Below, in pieces: positions 7,551 to 15,184 of a stretch of DNA of 37,191 nt. Made by a program: the position numbers and the translations under genes. This DNA comes from Anaerolineales bacterium (lineage in GTDB: Bacteria > Chloroflexota > Anaerolineae > Anaerolineales > UBA11858), in contig JADHXE010000007.1 in NCBI GenBank assembly GCA_016783125.1, forward strand, positions 1-37,191, read 5' to 3'. Each line of letters begins with the position of its first letter. Positions within the stretch are counted from its first letter, which is position 1. The notes below the pieces were generated by a model, which made no database searches, was not told the DNA's origin, and worked only from the letters and a program-made list of their open reading frames with translations.

Positions 7551-8990
7551 ATGAGTACGCAACAAACAATAACATCTGAGGAAATCCTCAGCACTGCATA
7601 CGCCTTGCGCTGGGAAGTCAGCAGTGATTTTCACGAACAGGTGATGGAATCGATCTACACCGACGCGGCGCGCATTGCTGACCGCGCCATCACCCATCCT
7701 GAAGAAAAGCCTCGCTTTGATTTGGATCGCGCCATTGATCGCCTGGTCACCAGTCGCACATGGGGATTCCCCTTGATGCTGCTGCTGTTGACTCTCGTTT
7801 TCTGGTTGACCATCGCCGGGGCTAATGTCCCTTCGGCTATGTTAGCTACGCTGTTTATCGATACCATCCACCCGGCCTTGATGGGCTTTGCTGCTACTAT
7901 CGGGATGCCCTGGTGGCTGAGTGGTTTTCTATTCGATGGCATGTATCTGGCGACAGCCTGGGTGGTCAGCGTGATGCTGCCGCCGATGGCGATCTTCTTC
8001 CCGTTGTTCACGCTGTTGGAAGATTTTGGCTATCTCCCACGCGTGGCCTTCAACCTGGATAATATGTTCAGAAAAGTCGGCGCCCATGGCAAGCAGGCTC
8101 TCAGCATGTCGATGGGATTTGGCTGCAACGCTGCTGGCGTGGTGGCCGCGCGGGTGATCGACAGCCCGCGCGAGCGTTTGATTGCCATCATCACCAATAA
8201 CTTCGCCCTGTGTAATGGACGCTGGCCCACTCAAATCCTGATCGCATCGCTGTTTATTGGCGGTTTGGTCTCATCTCAGTTAGCAGGATTGATATCTGCT
8301 TTGGCTGTGGTGGGGATTGCAGTATTAGGCATTTTTCTGAGCTTTGCGGTTTCCTGGGGACTCTCTCGCACCGTTTTGCGTGGTGAGGTGTCTACTTTTA
8401 GCCTGGAACTACCCCCCTACAGGCCTCCCCGCATCTGGCAGACGATCTACACGTCGATGATCGACCGCACTTTGATCGTACTCTGGCGGGCGATAATCTT
8501 CGCCATGCCCGCCGGCGCGGTGATCTGGTTATCAGCCAATGTCAATATTGCTGGCGTGAGCATCGCCGAATACCTGATAAACTTCCTCAATCCCTTTGGT
8601 ATTTTCCTGGGTTTGAATGGTGTGATTTTGGTGGCGTATATCGTCGCTATCCCCGCCAATGAGATTGTCATCCCTACCATCCTGATGCTGACAGTATTGG
8701 TCACCAACGCAACCGATGTTGGCGGCGGAGCAGGTGTGATGTTCGAGCTGGATTCCAATGCTGAAATGATGACTCTCTTCCAGGCTGGCGGCTGGACATT
8801 ATTGACCGCCGTCAACCTGATGTTGTTCAGCCTGCTCCATAACCCCTGCAGCACCACGATTTACACCATCTACAAAGAGACGGGCAGCGCTAAATGGACT
8901 ACGATTGCCTCTCTATTGCCAGTAGCGATGGGCTTTGCAATCACCTTCCTGGTAGCTCAGGTCTGGAGACTTGTAGTAGGAATTTTGTGA
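7551..8990 (+). CDS. feoB: FeoB C-terminal membrane permease domain, separate gene
   Basis: This 479-residue polytopic membrane protein is the permease half of FeoB and carries Fe(II) across the cytoplasmic membrane. The first 75 residues are a soluble linker helix region; hydrophobic helices begin at [15 protein letters not shown]. The first Gate motif is [22 protein letters not shown] (about 188-209, Cys at about 191), and the second Gate region includes [34 protein letters not shown] also matches the FeoB C-terminal region. The start ATG 7551 has a TGGAG ribosome binding site at good spacing, so this is a genuine separate cistron rather than a frameshift remnant. It needs the upstream G-domain protein for nucleotide-linked function. 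Confidence 0.92.
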   Translation: MSTQQTITSEEILSTAYALRWEVSSDFHEQVMESIYTDAARIADRAITHPEEKPRFDLDRAIDRLVTSRTWGFPLMLLLLTLVFWLTIAGANVPSAMLATLFIDTIHPALMGFAATIGMPWWLSGFLFDGMYLATAWVVSVMLPPMAIFFPLFTLLEDFGYLPRVAFNLDNMFRKVGAHGKQALSMSMGFGCNAAGVVAARVIDSPRERLIAIITNNFALCNGRWPTQILIASLFIGGLVSSQLAGLISALAVVGIAVLGIFLSFAVSWGLSRTVLRGEVSTFSLELPPYRPPRIWQTIYTSMIDRTLIVLWRAIIFAMPAGAVIWLSANVNIAGVSIAEYLINFLNPFGIFLGLNGVILVAYIVAIPANEIVIPTILMLTVLVTNATDVGGGAGVMFELDSNAEMMTLFQAGGWTLLTAVNLMLFSLLHNPCSTTIYTIYKETGSAKWTTIASLLPVAMGFAITFLVAQVWRLVVGIL

Positions 8991-8996
8991 TTATTC

Positions 8997-9062
8997 ACCG
9001 CGAAGACGCGAAGAGCGCAAAGCAATATAAGCAATTCTTAGCGCACTTCGCGTCTTCGCGGT
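8997..9062. repeat. 22-bp inverted repeat (accgcgaagacgcgaag family)
   Basis: Arms 8997-9018 and 9041-9062 match at 21 of 22 positions and enclose a 22-base loop. The sequence is made of gcgaag words. It begins 6 bases after the FeoB stop codon and could act as a terminator or mRNA-stabilising hairpin. Confidence 0.88.
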
Positions 9063-9105
9063 TCGCTTGTAGGTATTTTAATACTGAGATTTAATGGAAT
9101 AAGCA

Positions 9106-11499
9106 ATGCCTGATACCCTTGAACTTAACATTACCGGCATGGACTGCGCCGATTGTGCTCTGACTCTTGAGAAAGGCGCGGGTAACCTGGAAGGTGTGGC
9201 TGAGTGCAGCGTCAACTTCACTACAGCCAAGATGAACATCTCTGGTGCAGAAGATGCGCTGGATGAGACTCAAATCCGCAAATATATTCAAGATATGGGC
9301 TATGGCGTAGCACAAGTTGGCGAGCGTCCAGTGGTATTGTCGAACTGGGCGTTGGCCTGGGAAGTAATCCGCCGCCCGTGTAATTTATTTGCTTTGATCG
9401 GCATGGTGCTGGTTTTGTTGGCCTTTACCGCGGGCTGGATGGGCCTTCCTGAAGCAGTAAAAATTGGCCTGTTTGCGTTTGGTGGACTGGTAGGTATCTA
9501 CTACCCGGCCCGTTCTGGTTGGATGGCATTACGCAGCGGCCAGGGTTTGGATATCAACGTACTGATGACCATCGCCGCAGTAGGGGCTTTCGCCATCGGC
9601 GAGTATGGCGAAGCCGCCACGGTAATTGTGCTGTTCAGCCTGGGAGAGGCTTTGGAAGGCTTCACCATGGAGCGCGCCCGAGACAGCATCCGCAGTTTGA
9701 TGCTGCTGGCTCCGCTTGAGGCAACAGTGATCCAAAGCTGTATGGATTGTGAAGGTCACTTAGGGCAACCGCTAGACGATGAGACAAAGAAGTCGGACTT
9801 TTCCGACATCCAGGAAAAACTATCGCCGGAAGATCAAAAAAGTCCGACTTCTTCCCGTGTTTACGAAGGCGGCCCTTGCCCCTGGTGCGGCACGCACGAT
9901 CAGGTTCTCCCGGTGGAAGACTTGAACCTGGGCGATTTGATCCTGGTCAAACCTGGGGAGCGCATCCCCATGGATGGCGTTGTGCGCGCCGGTCGCTCAG
10001 CCGTGGATCAAGCCCCGATCACAGGCGAGAGTTTCCCTGTTGAAAAGGATATTGGTTCAGAAGTTTATGCGGGCACAGTCAACAGCGAGGGTGTCTTGGA
10101 AATCGAGATCACCCGCCTGGCAGATGACAACACCGTGGCGCGCTTGATCCATATGGTGGAAGAAGCCCAATCTCAAAAAACTCCCGTTCAACGCTTTGTG
10201 GATCGTTTTGCACGCATTTACACCCCTGCTGTAGTCATCGGGGCGGTGTTGATCGCCGCGCTCCCGCCGCTTCTTTTCGGACAGCCCTTTTTGGACACAC
10301 CTGCTGGGCATGGCTGGCTGTATCGAGCTTTGACGATGTTGGTGATTGCCTGCCCGTGTGCGCTGGTCATAGCCACACCTGTGACAGTAGTCAGCGCCAT
10401 TTCAGCGCTGGCCCGTCGCGGGGTTTTGGTCAAAGGGGGGGCATTTCTCGAATCATTAGGCAAGGTGCAGGTGATCGCCTTCGATAAAACCGGCACACTG
10501 ACTCATGGCCGCCCTGAACTCACAGCTATCGCCTGTGTGGATGATTGCTGCCACGAAGAACGCCAACGCCATCCCGATGTGGTGTGTGAGCATTGTGATG
10601 AGATGCTCGCTTTAGCGGCCGCAGTGGAACGCCGCAGCAACCACCCGCTGGCTCGTGCCATCAGCCGGGCAGCCAAAAAGGGTAATTTGCCCGACCTTGA
10701 GGCGCGCGATGTCGAAATGCTGCTCGGGCGGGGAATTCGCGGCCTCGTCGATGGAAGACAAATCACCGTTGGCAATCACGACTTGTTCCACACCGACAAT
10801 GGCGGCATTACTGTCGCCGATTGTACGCTGTACTTGCATGATGATTCATCGATTACCAGCAAGGATTTTTGTGAGCGAGTAGAGGCTGAAGAGGCTGCTG
10901 GTCAAACGGTGATGATCGTCGGCCAAGATGATGATCTGTGCGGGTATATTGCCGTGAGTGATCCACCTCGGCATAGCAGCCAGGCGGCTCTGGCTACCCT
11001 AAAACAGGTTGGCACTCAGCGCACAGTGATGCTGACCGGTGATAACGCTAATGTAGCTCAGGCTGTGGGTAGTGCTTTAGGTGTCGATAATGTCCGCGCA
11101 GGCTTGCTCCCGGAAGATAAGCTCAGCGCTGTACAAGCCTTGATGAATGAATTCGACCATGTTGCCATGGTTGGTGATGGCATCAACGATGCTCCGGCCC
11201 TGGCTGCTGCCAGCCTTGGCATCGCAATGGGAGGCGCGGGTACCGCGCAGGCATTGGAGACAGCCGATATAGCCCTGATGGCTGATGATCTTTCTCAATT
11301 GCCCGTCGCTATTCGTTTGGGGCGCAAAGCCTTGCGCACCATTCGTTTCAATATCTGGTTTGCGCTGATCATCAAGGCCTTTTTCCTGGTAGCGGCTTTC
11401 TTTGGCGTGGCTACCCTATGGATGGCAGTCTTTGCCGATATGGGCGCTTCATTATTTGTCACCCTCAATGGGATGCGTCTGCTGCGGTCTAGAAGGTAA
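9106..11499 (+). CDS. P1B-type heavy-metal ATPase (Zn/Cd/Pb class)
   Basis: This 797-residue membrane ATPase exports soft divalent metals. Residues 4-65 are a heavy-metal-associated domain with GMDCADC (Cys 14 and 17). Membrane helices follow, then CPCALVIATPVT at about 415, the phosphorylation motif DKTGTLT (Asp about 460), SNHPLARAI, MLTGDN (about 643) and GDGINDAPAL (about 690). The CPC motif fits P1B-2 (Zn/Cd/Pb) enzymes. Two extra Cys-rich stretches are visible: CMDCEGH...CPWCGTH in the actuator domain (about 207-265) and CVDDCCHEE...CEHC in the nucleotide domain. The actuator insertion contains an in-frame palindrome (see 9787-9853). ATG 9106 has no strong ribosome binding site. Cu export is less likely but not excluded. 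Confidence 0.93.
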   Translation: MPDTLELNITGMDCADCALTLEKGAGNLEGVAECSVNFTTAKMNISGAEDALDETQIRKYIQDMGYGVAQVGERPVVLSNWALAWEVIRRPCNLFALIGMVLVLLAFTAGWMGLPEAVKIGLFAFGGLVGIYYPARSGWMALRSGQGLDINVLMTIAAVGAFAIGEYGEAATVIVLFSLGEALEGFTMERARDSIRSLMLLAPLEATVIQSCMDCEGHLGQPLDDETKKSDFSDIQEKLSPEDQKSPTSSRVYEGGPCPWCGTHDQVLPVEDLNLGDLILVKPGERIPMDGVVRAGRSAVDQAPITGESFPVEKDIGSEVYAGTVNSEGVLEIEITRLADDNTVARLIHMVEEAQSQKTPVQRFVDRFARIYTPAVVIGAVLIAALPPLLFGQPFLDTPAGHGWLYRALTMLVIACPCALVIATPVTVVSAISALARRGVLVKGGAFLESLGKVQVIAFDKTGTLTHGRPELTAIACVDDCCHEERQRHPDVVCEHCDEMLALAAAVERRSNHPLARAISRAAKKGNLPDLEARDVEMLLGRGIRGLVDGRQITVGNHDLFHTDNGGITVADCTLYLHDDSSITSKDFCERVEAEEAAGQTVMIVGQDDDLCGYIAVSDPPRHSSQAALATLKQVGTQRTVMLTGDNANVAQAVGSALGVDNVRAGLLPEDKLSAVQALMNEFDHVAMVGDGINDAPALAAASLGIAMGGAGTAQALETADIALMADDLSQLPVAIRLGRKALRTIRFNIWFALIIKAFFLVAAFFGVATLWMAVFADMGASLFVTLNGMRLLRSRR
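9787..9853. repeat. Perfect 16-bp inverted repeat inside the P-type ATPase coding region
   Basis: AAGAAGTCGGACTTTT at 9787-9802 is the exact reverse complement of 9838-9853, with a 35-base spacer. It is in frame and encodes the segment KKSDFSDIQEKLSPEDQKSP plus TSS, a polar stretch in the actuator domain between two Cys-rich motifs. This looks like a palindromic element that entered a coding region without breaking it. Confidence 0.9.
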
Positions 11500-11506
11500 A
11501 AAACTT

Positions 11507-11588
11507 ACCACAAAGGGCCACTAAGGATCACGAAGGACACCAATTTTCCGTAATATTTTCGTGCCTCTTCGTGTACTTCGCGGTTATT
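11507..11588. repeat. Imperfect inverted repeat of accacaaagg/cttcgtg words
   Basis: ACCACAAAGGGCCACTAAGGATCACGAAGGACAC and TTCGTGCCTCTTCGTGTACTTCGCGGTTA are written on either side of a short spacer and pair imperfectly. It starts 8 bases after the P-type ATPase stop codon. Related words recur at 14385-14437, 18510-18580 and 19589-19612. Confidence 0.65.
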
Positions 11589-11596
11589 TAGTAACT

Positions 11597-11695
11597 GTCC
11601 ATAAATAACTTGTTCGTAGTGCGGGCTTCAGCACGCTTGCCACGGGCACGCCTTCGGCGAAGCGAGCACTACAAACAGGGAAGTTATTTTTGGAC
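11597..11695. repeat. MITE-like 99-bp element with terminal inverted repeats
   Basis: The element starts GTCCATAAATAACTTGTTCG and ends with AAGTTATTTTTGGAC, which is the complement of the start with small gaps. An inner pair GTAGTGC...GCACTAC and a GC-rich centre complete a cruciform-like structure. It occupies the gap before the VIT1-like gene and has no coding capacity. Confidence 0.7.
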
Positions 11696-11714
11696 GCTCA
11701 CTTAGGATCGAAAT

Positions 11715-12470
11715 ATGACCATTGAAATCTCTGAACAACATCTGGAAGATCACGATCACGAACAACTGAAATACCACGTACATCTCGATCCCCATCGACA
11801 CAAACCTACCCTCGCCGATGTGATCCTGGGAGGGCAGGATGGTTTGGTCAATGTGTTGGGCATTGTTTTGGGCGTGGCTGCGGCGACTCGTGATGCCCAA
11901 ATCGTATTTGTGGCAGGAATGGCAGCAACCTTTGCCGAATCTGTTTCCATGGCGGCTGTGGCATACACATCTATGTTGGCCGAAACTGCCCATTACGAAA
12001 GCGAGCGCGAGCGGGAATATCGCCACGTTCATCTGGTTCCTGCGGTTGAGCGGGAGGAGATCCGCGAGATTTATCGCCAAAAGGGTTTCGAAGGCGAGCT
12101 GCTGGATCAAATCGTCGAAAAGATCACCGCCGACAAAGATGTCTGGGTAGGCGTGATGATGGCCGAGGAGCACCAACTGACACCCACGAACCGCCGCGAT
12201 GCCCTTCGTTCCGCGCTGATCGTTGGCATTGCCGCGGTGGTCGGATCTCTGATCCCCTTGCTGCCTTTCATGTTCTTGCCGATTGGGATGAGTTTGTGGA
12301 TATCTCTGCTCATCTCAGCGATTGTTCTGTTCGTGGTTGGTTTTTATAAGGCGCGTATCACCGTAGGCCATCCTACTAAGAGCGGCCTTGAGATGGCCGT
12401 GATTGGCATCATCAGCGCGCTGGTTGGATATGTGGTGGGCCTGGTGCTCAAAATCCCCTCTACACCCTGA
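11715..12470 (+). CDS. VIT1/CCC1 family iron/manganese transporter
   Basis: This 251-residue membrane protein belongs to the VIT1/CCC1 family, which moves Fe(II) or Mn(II) in exchange for protons. The first membrane region reads DVILGGQDGLVNVLGIVLGVAAAT, followed by MAATFAESVSMAAVAYTS, both typical of the family. A charged cytoplasmic helical segment (about 95-150, with ERE and KGFEGELLDQIVEKIT) corresponds to the VIT metal-binding domain. Three hydrophobic helices follow. The N-terminus is His-rich (EQHLEDHDHEQLKYHVHLDPHRH) and probably binds metal. It lies downstream of the Feo and P-type ATPase genes, so it may remove excess iron from the cytoplasm. An AGGA motif lies near ATG 11715. Confidence 0.88.
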   Translation: MTIEISEQHLEDHDHEQLKYHVHLDPHRHKPTLADVILGGQDGLVNVLGIVLGVAAATRDAQIVFVAGMAATFAESVSMAAVAYTSMLAETAHYESEREREYRHVHLVPAVEREEIREIYRQKGFEGELLDQIVEKITADKDVWVGVMMAEEHQLTPTNRRDALRSALIVGIAAVVGSLIPLLPFMFLPIGMSLWISLLISAIVLFVVGFYKARITVGHPTKSGLEMAVIGIISALVGYVVGLVLKIPSTP

Positions 12471-12498
12471 ATATGCTCTGATCGACCAGGAGGCCCCC

Positions 12499-13221
12499 AT
12501 GAATATGAAAGAAGCTACCCAACTTGCTGAACAGATTTCAGATCACGTTCAGGGGGGAGCAGTGGAGCTGGCTTACGCGCTGTTGCTGCCGATATTGAAC
12601 CAGCGTACGCGTTTCACATATCTGGATCGCATTGGGGGCATCATCGGAGCGGGGTCACTGGAGGGTGTAAACAACTTTGTGGCGCGTATTTCTGAAGATA
12701 AGACCGAAGGGGGGTGGGCAGTCATCGGGGGCGCGCTCAAAACGCAACTGGATCGAGATCTAAGGGGAGCCTTCTCACGAGCACAAGATTATATTATCGC
12801 TGCAGATGTATGGTATGGGGCTGATATCCTTGGGGAACGAGTCCCCGGCCCGAGCCTGGTGACCCACTTCGAGGAGGCCCTGACTCTCCTTCAATTTTGG
12901 CGTGATCATCCTAACCGATGGGTGCGCCGCGCCGTAGGTGTGGGAGCCCATTTTTGGGCCAAGCGATCCAAAGGGAATCCTGATCTCGAAGAGGATGCTG
13001 CCTCCCTAATAAATCTATTGGAGCCAATGTTCACTGAATGGGAGATGGATGCCGTCAAGGGTGTCGGGTGGGGGTTGAAAACCCTGGGGCGTTACTACCC
13101 CAAGTTGATGGCAGATTGGTTGCCGGGACAAGTTCACCGGAAGCATAGGGCGATCATGCGTAACAAAGCGATGAAGTTTCTCTCGGAAGAGCAGAAAATG
13201 CGAGTGAAACACGAAACGTGA
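12499..13221 (+). CDS. HEAT-repeat / AlkD-like DNA alkylation repair family protein
   Basis: This 240-residue all-helical protein resembles the AlkD/AlkC-like DNA alkylation repair family, built of HEAT-like repeats. Support comes from the helical pattern and WVRRAVGVGAHFWAKRS followed by LEPMFTEWEMDAVKGVGWGLKTLGRYYP. In AlkD relatives the matching region is xxWxRRxAxV and KAIGWALRxxGK. The catalytic Asp of AlkD is not clearly assignable, so glycosylase activity is uncertain. The start at 12499 is set by a strong AGGAGG 5 bases upstream; a longer reading frame to 12403 overlaps the VIT1 gene and is rejected. It precedes an SplB-like radical SAM gene by 46 bases. Confidence 0.65.
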   Translation: MNMKEATQLAEQISDHVQGGAVELAYALLLPILNQRTRFTYLDRIGGIIGAGSLEGVNNFVARISEDKTEGGWAVIGGALKTQLDRDLRGAFSRAQDYIIAADVWYGADILGERVPGPSLVTHFEEALTLLQFWRDHPNRWVRRAVGVGAHFWAKRSKGNPDLEEDAASLINLLEPMFTEWEMDAVKGVGWGLKTLGRYYPKLMADWLPGQVHRKHRAIMRNKAMKFLSEEQKMRVKHET

Positions 13222-13254
13222 AGCGTAAAACGTCTCGCATTACGTTTCACGTTT
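13214..13254. repeat. 15-bp inverted repeat overlapping a gene end
   Basis: AAACGTGAAGCGTAA (13214-13228) pairs with TTACGTTTCACGTTT (13240-13254) with one mismatch. The left arm contains the TGA stop codon of the AlkD-like gene. The right arm ends just before the ribosome binding site of the radical SAM gene. Confidence 0.85.
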
Positions 13255-13267
13255 TCCTAGGAGAGCC

Positions 13268-14401
13268 ATGAGCCTCGAGTTTCAAGAGTACCACACCCGA
13301 AAGATTCTCAACGTCCACAAACATGTGGATGGCCCTTGGTTCTGGGGAAAATACACTGCCTATCCCTACGTGGGTTGTCGCAGTGGATGTGAGTTTTGTT
13401 ATTGTCGCGGAAATCGCTACCTGGGTCGGCGTGATCCGGAGACGTTTGATAGCTTGATCGGGGTTAAGGTCAATGCGGTCGAACGACTGCAAGGGGAAAT
13501 CTTCGGCTTGGAGCCAGAGATCATCTCTGTGGGAGATTGGCAGCAGCCCGCCGAGGATAAATATAAACTTTCGCGAGGCATGCTTGAAGTTGTGCTTCAG
13601 ATTGGTTTTCCCTTATTTATCGTCGAACGCTCGCCTCTGCTGGCCCGTGACCTGGATTTGTTAGTCGAGATCAACAAAAAATCATGGGTAGGGGTGCTCT
13701 TTAGCATCAGCAACCTGGATCCAACTTTGAAGCGCGCCTTCGAGCCGCGCAGCCCTGGGGTCAAACGCCGCTTGGGGGCTATGGCGAAATTAGCTGAAGC
13801 TGGGATTTACGTGGGTACCTCAATGATGCCGATCCTGCCATTTGTGGGCGATGATGAGAGACATCTTGACGAGTTGATCCGCGCCACCAAAGATCACGGC
13901 GGATCATGTGTGTTGGCTGGCGGCCTGACCATGGACGGCGTTCAGGCTGAACGTACCCTGGAAGCAGCCAAAGGCTTTGATCCCGCGCTAGAAGATCATT
14001 TCCGAAAGCTGTACCGCTGGCCGATTGATGGCAAACCTCAGTATGGACCACCGCGTGTTTACAACGCCCGCATTGGTTTGGTGGTGCGGGAGTTATGTGA
14101 AAAACATGATTTATTAGATCGTATGCCGCGCTATGTGGCACCAGGCCTATTGGAAGTCAATAAGCGCCTCGCTGAAGGTTTATTCTTGAAGACTTATGAT
14201 CTGGAGTTGGAACAGGCCAAAGATTTCCGCATCTGGGCTTACCGCAAAGCAGCCTGGACAGTAGATGAACTTGGGGAGAGTATCCTTGATATATATAATG
14301 CCCGTGGCGAGGCTGGTTTGCAGGAGTTGTCCAATATTGGGGTGGGCATTGCCTCTGCAATTACTAAGTGGTTGGAGAGATATGTCCACGAAAAACACTA
14401 A
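13268..14401 (+). CDS. SplB-like radical SAM protein with HhH-like tail
   Basis: This 377-residue protein belongs to the radical SAM group related to spore photoproduct lyase SplB (COG1533). The cluster motif is YVGCRSGCEFCYC (CX3CX2C) at about residues 35-47. Family-like segments follow: IGVKVNAVERL, GDWQQPAE, LFSISNLDPTLKRAFEPRSP and MMPILPFVGDDE. The C-terminal 40 residues contain LQELSNIGVGIASAITKWLE, which resembles a helix-hairpin-helix DNA-binding or nuclease-associated motif. That tail and the preceding AlkD-like gene suggest a DNA-related substrate; this is inference. AGGAGA lies 6 bases before ATG 13268. The last codons (VHEKH) come from the inverted repeat at 14385-14437. Confidence 0.8.
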   Translation: MSLEFQEYHTRKILNVHKHVDGPWFWGKYTAYPYVGCRSGCEFCYCRGNRYLGRRDPETFDSLIGVKVNAVERLQGEIFGLEPEIISVGDWQQPAEDKYKLSRGMLEVVLQIGFPLFIVERSPLLARDLDLLVEINKKSWVGVLFSISNLDPTLKRAFEPRSPGVKRRLGAMAKLAEAGIYVGTSMMPILPFVGDDERHLDELIRATKDHGGSCVLAGGLTMDGVQAERTLEAAKGFDPALEDHFRKLYRWPIDGKPQYGPPRVYNARIGLVVRELCEKHDLLDRMPRYVAPGLLEVNKRLAEGLFLKTYDLELEQAKDFRIWAYRKAAWTVDELGESILDIYNARGEAGLQELSNIGVGIASAITKWLERYVHEKH

Positions 14402-14437
14402 GATCACTAAGTTTTTCTTTTAGTGCCTCTTCGTGGA
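14385..14437. repeat. Inverted repeat overlapping the end of the radical SAM gene
   Basis: TCCACGAAAAACACTAAGA (14385-14403) pairs with TTTTAGTGCCTCTTCGTGGA (14418-14437). The left arm encodes the last residues and the TAA stop of the radical SAM protein. It belongs to the cacgaa/ttcgtg repeat family. Confidence 0.78.
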
Positions 14438-14462
14438 TTCATAAATTGTTAGGAGAATCACC

Positions 14463-15173
14463 ATGACGGAAAAACCTGAAACAGATAAAAAACTTACCTT
14501 CCGAGCTTTCGTTGGATTCGCAATCTACTTGCTGCTCAATCCCCTGATTTATTTCATCTGCGCGGGGAGAATCAATATACCGATGGCATGGGCTTATTTC
14601 GGGCTTGCTATTGTTATGGCTGTTGTAAGTAGAGCTGTTGCTTACAAAAAGACCCCGGATATGCTCGAAGAACGCGCCCGCTACAATGAGGCCGAAGGGG
14701 TAAAAGCCTGGGATAAAACCCTCGTGCCTTTGATTGCTATGTACGGGCCATTGGTCATGGTAATCGTTGCCGGTCTGGACAAACGCTTCGCCTGGTCAAC
14801 AGGGACCACCTTTGGGGTTCAGGTTGGGGCGTTTGTTGTCGGGATTGTAGGATATCTCCTGGCAGTATGGGCAATGCTGGAAAACCGTTTCTTCTCAGCG
14901 TTGGTGCGCATCCAGACTGATCGTGGACATACAGTTTGCAACACTGGCCCTTACCGGATCATGCGTCATCCCGGTTACGTGGGTGGACTCATCTACTTTT
15001 TAGTGACTCCCTTGATCTTGAGTTCATGGTGGACCTTCATCCCTGTGGGGATAACTGTCATCCTCACCGTGATCCGGACCGCGCTGGAAGATAGAACCCT
15101 CCAGGAAGAACTGCCAGGATATAAGGAATATATCAAGCAGACTCGTTACCGTTTAGTACCAGGGATTTGGTGA
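14463..15173 (+). CDS. ICMT-like membrane methyltransferase, copy 1
   Basis: This 236-residue integral membrane protein belongs to the isoprenylcysteine carboxyl methyltransferase / phospholipid methyltransferase superfamily. It has about five membrane helices and the C-terminal SAM-binding signature CNTGPYRIMRHPGYVGGL followed by ALEDRTLQEELPGYKEY, with the RHP and EE motifs present. In bacteria the acceptor for such proteins is usually unknown; thiol, isoprenoid or lipid groups are possible. It is a paralog of the protein at 15976-16680, sharing an almost identical ALEDRTLQEELPGYKE segment. AGGAG precedes ATG 14463, and the next gene starts 11 bases after its stop, so these genes probably form an operon. 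Confidence 0.85.
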   Translation: MTEKPETDKKLTFRAFVGFAIYLLLNPLIYFICAGRINIPMAWAYFGLAIVMAVVSRAVAYKKTPDMLEERARYNEAEGVKAWDKTLVPLIAMYGPLVMVIVAGLDKRFAWSTGTTFGVQVGAFVVGIVGYLLAVWAMLENRFFSALVRIQTDRGHTVCNTGPYRIMRHPGYVGGLIYFLVTPLILSSWWTFIPVGITVILTVIRTALEDRTLQEELPGYKEYIKQTRYRLVPGIW

Positions 15174-15184
15174 AGGAGATACTG

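Noticed and set aside
12403-12498. 32-residue N-terminal extension of the AlkD-like protein
   Set aside because: It overlaps the VIT1 gene; AGGAGG directly precedes ATG 12499.
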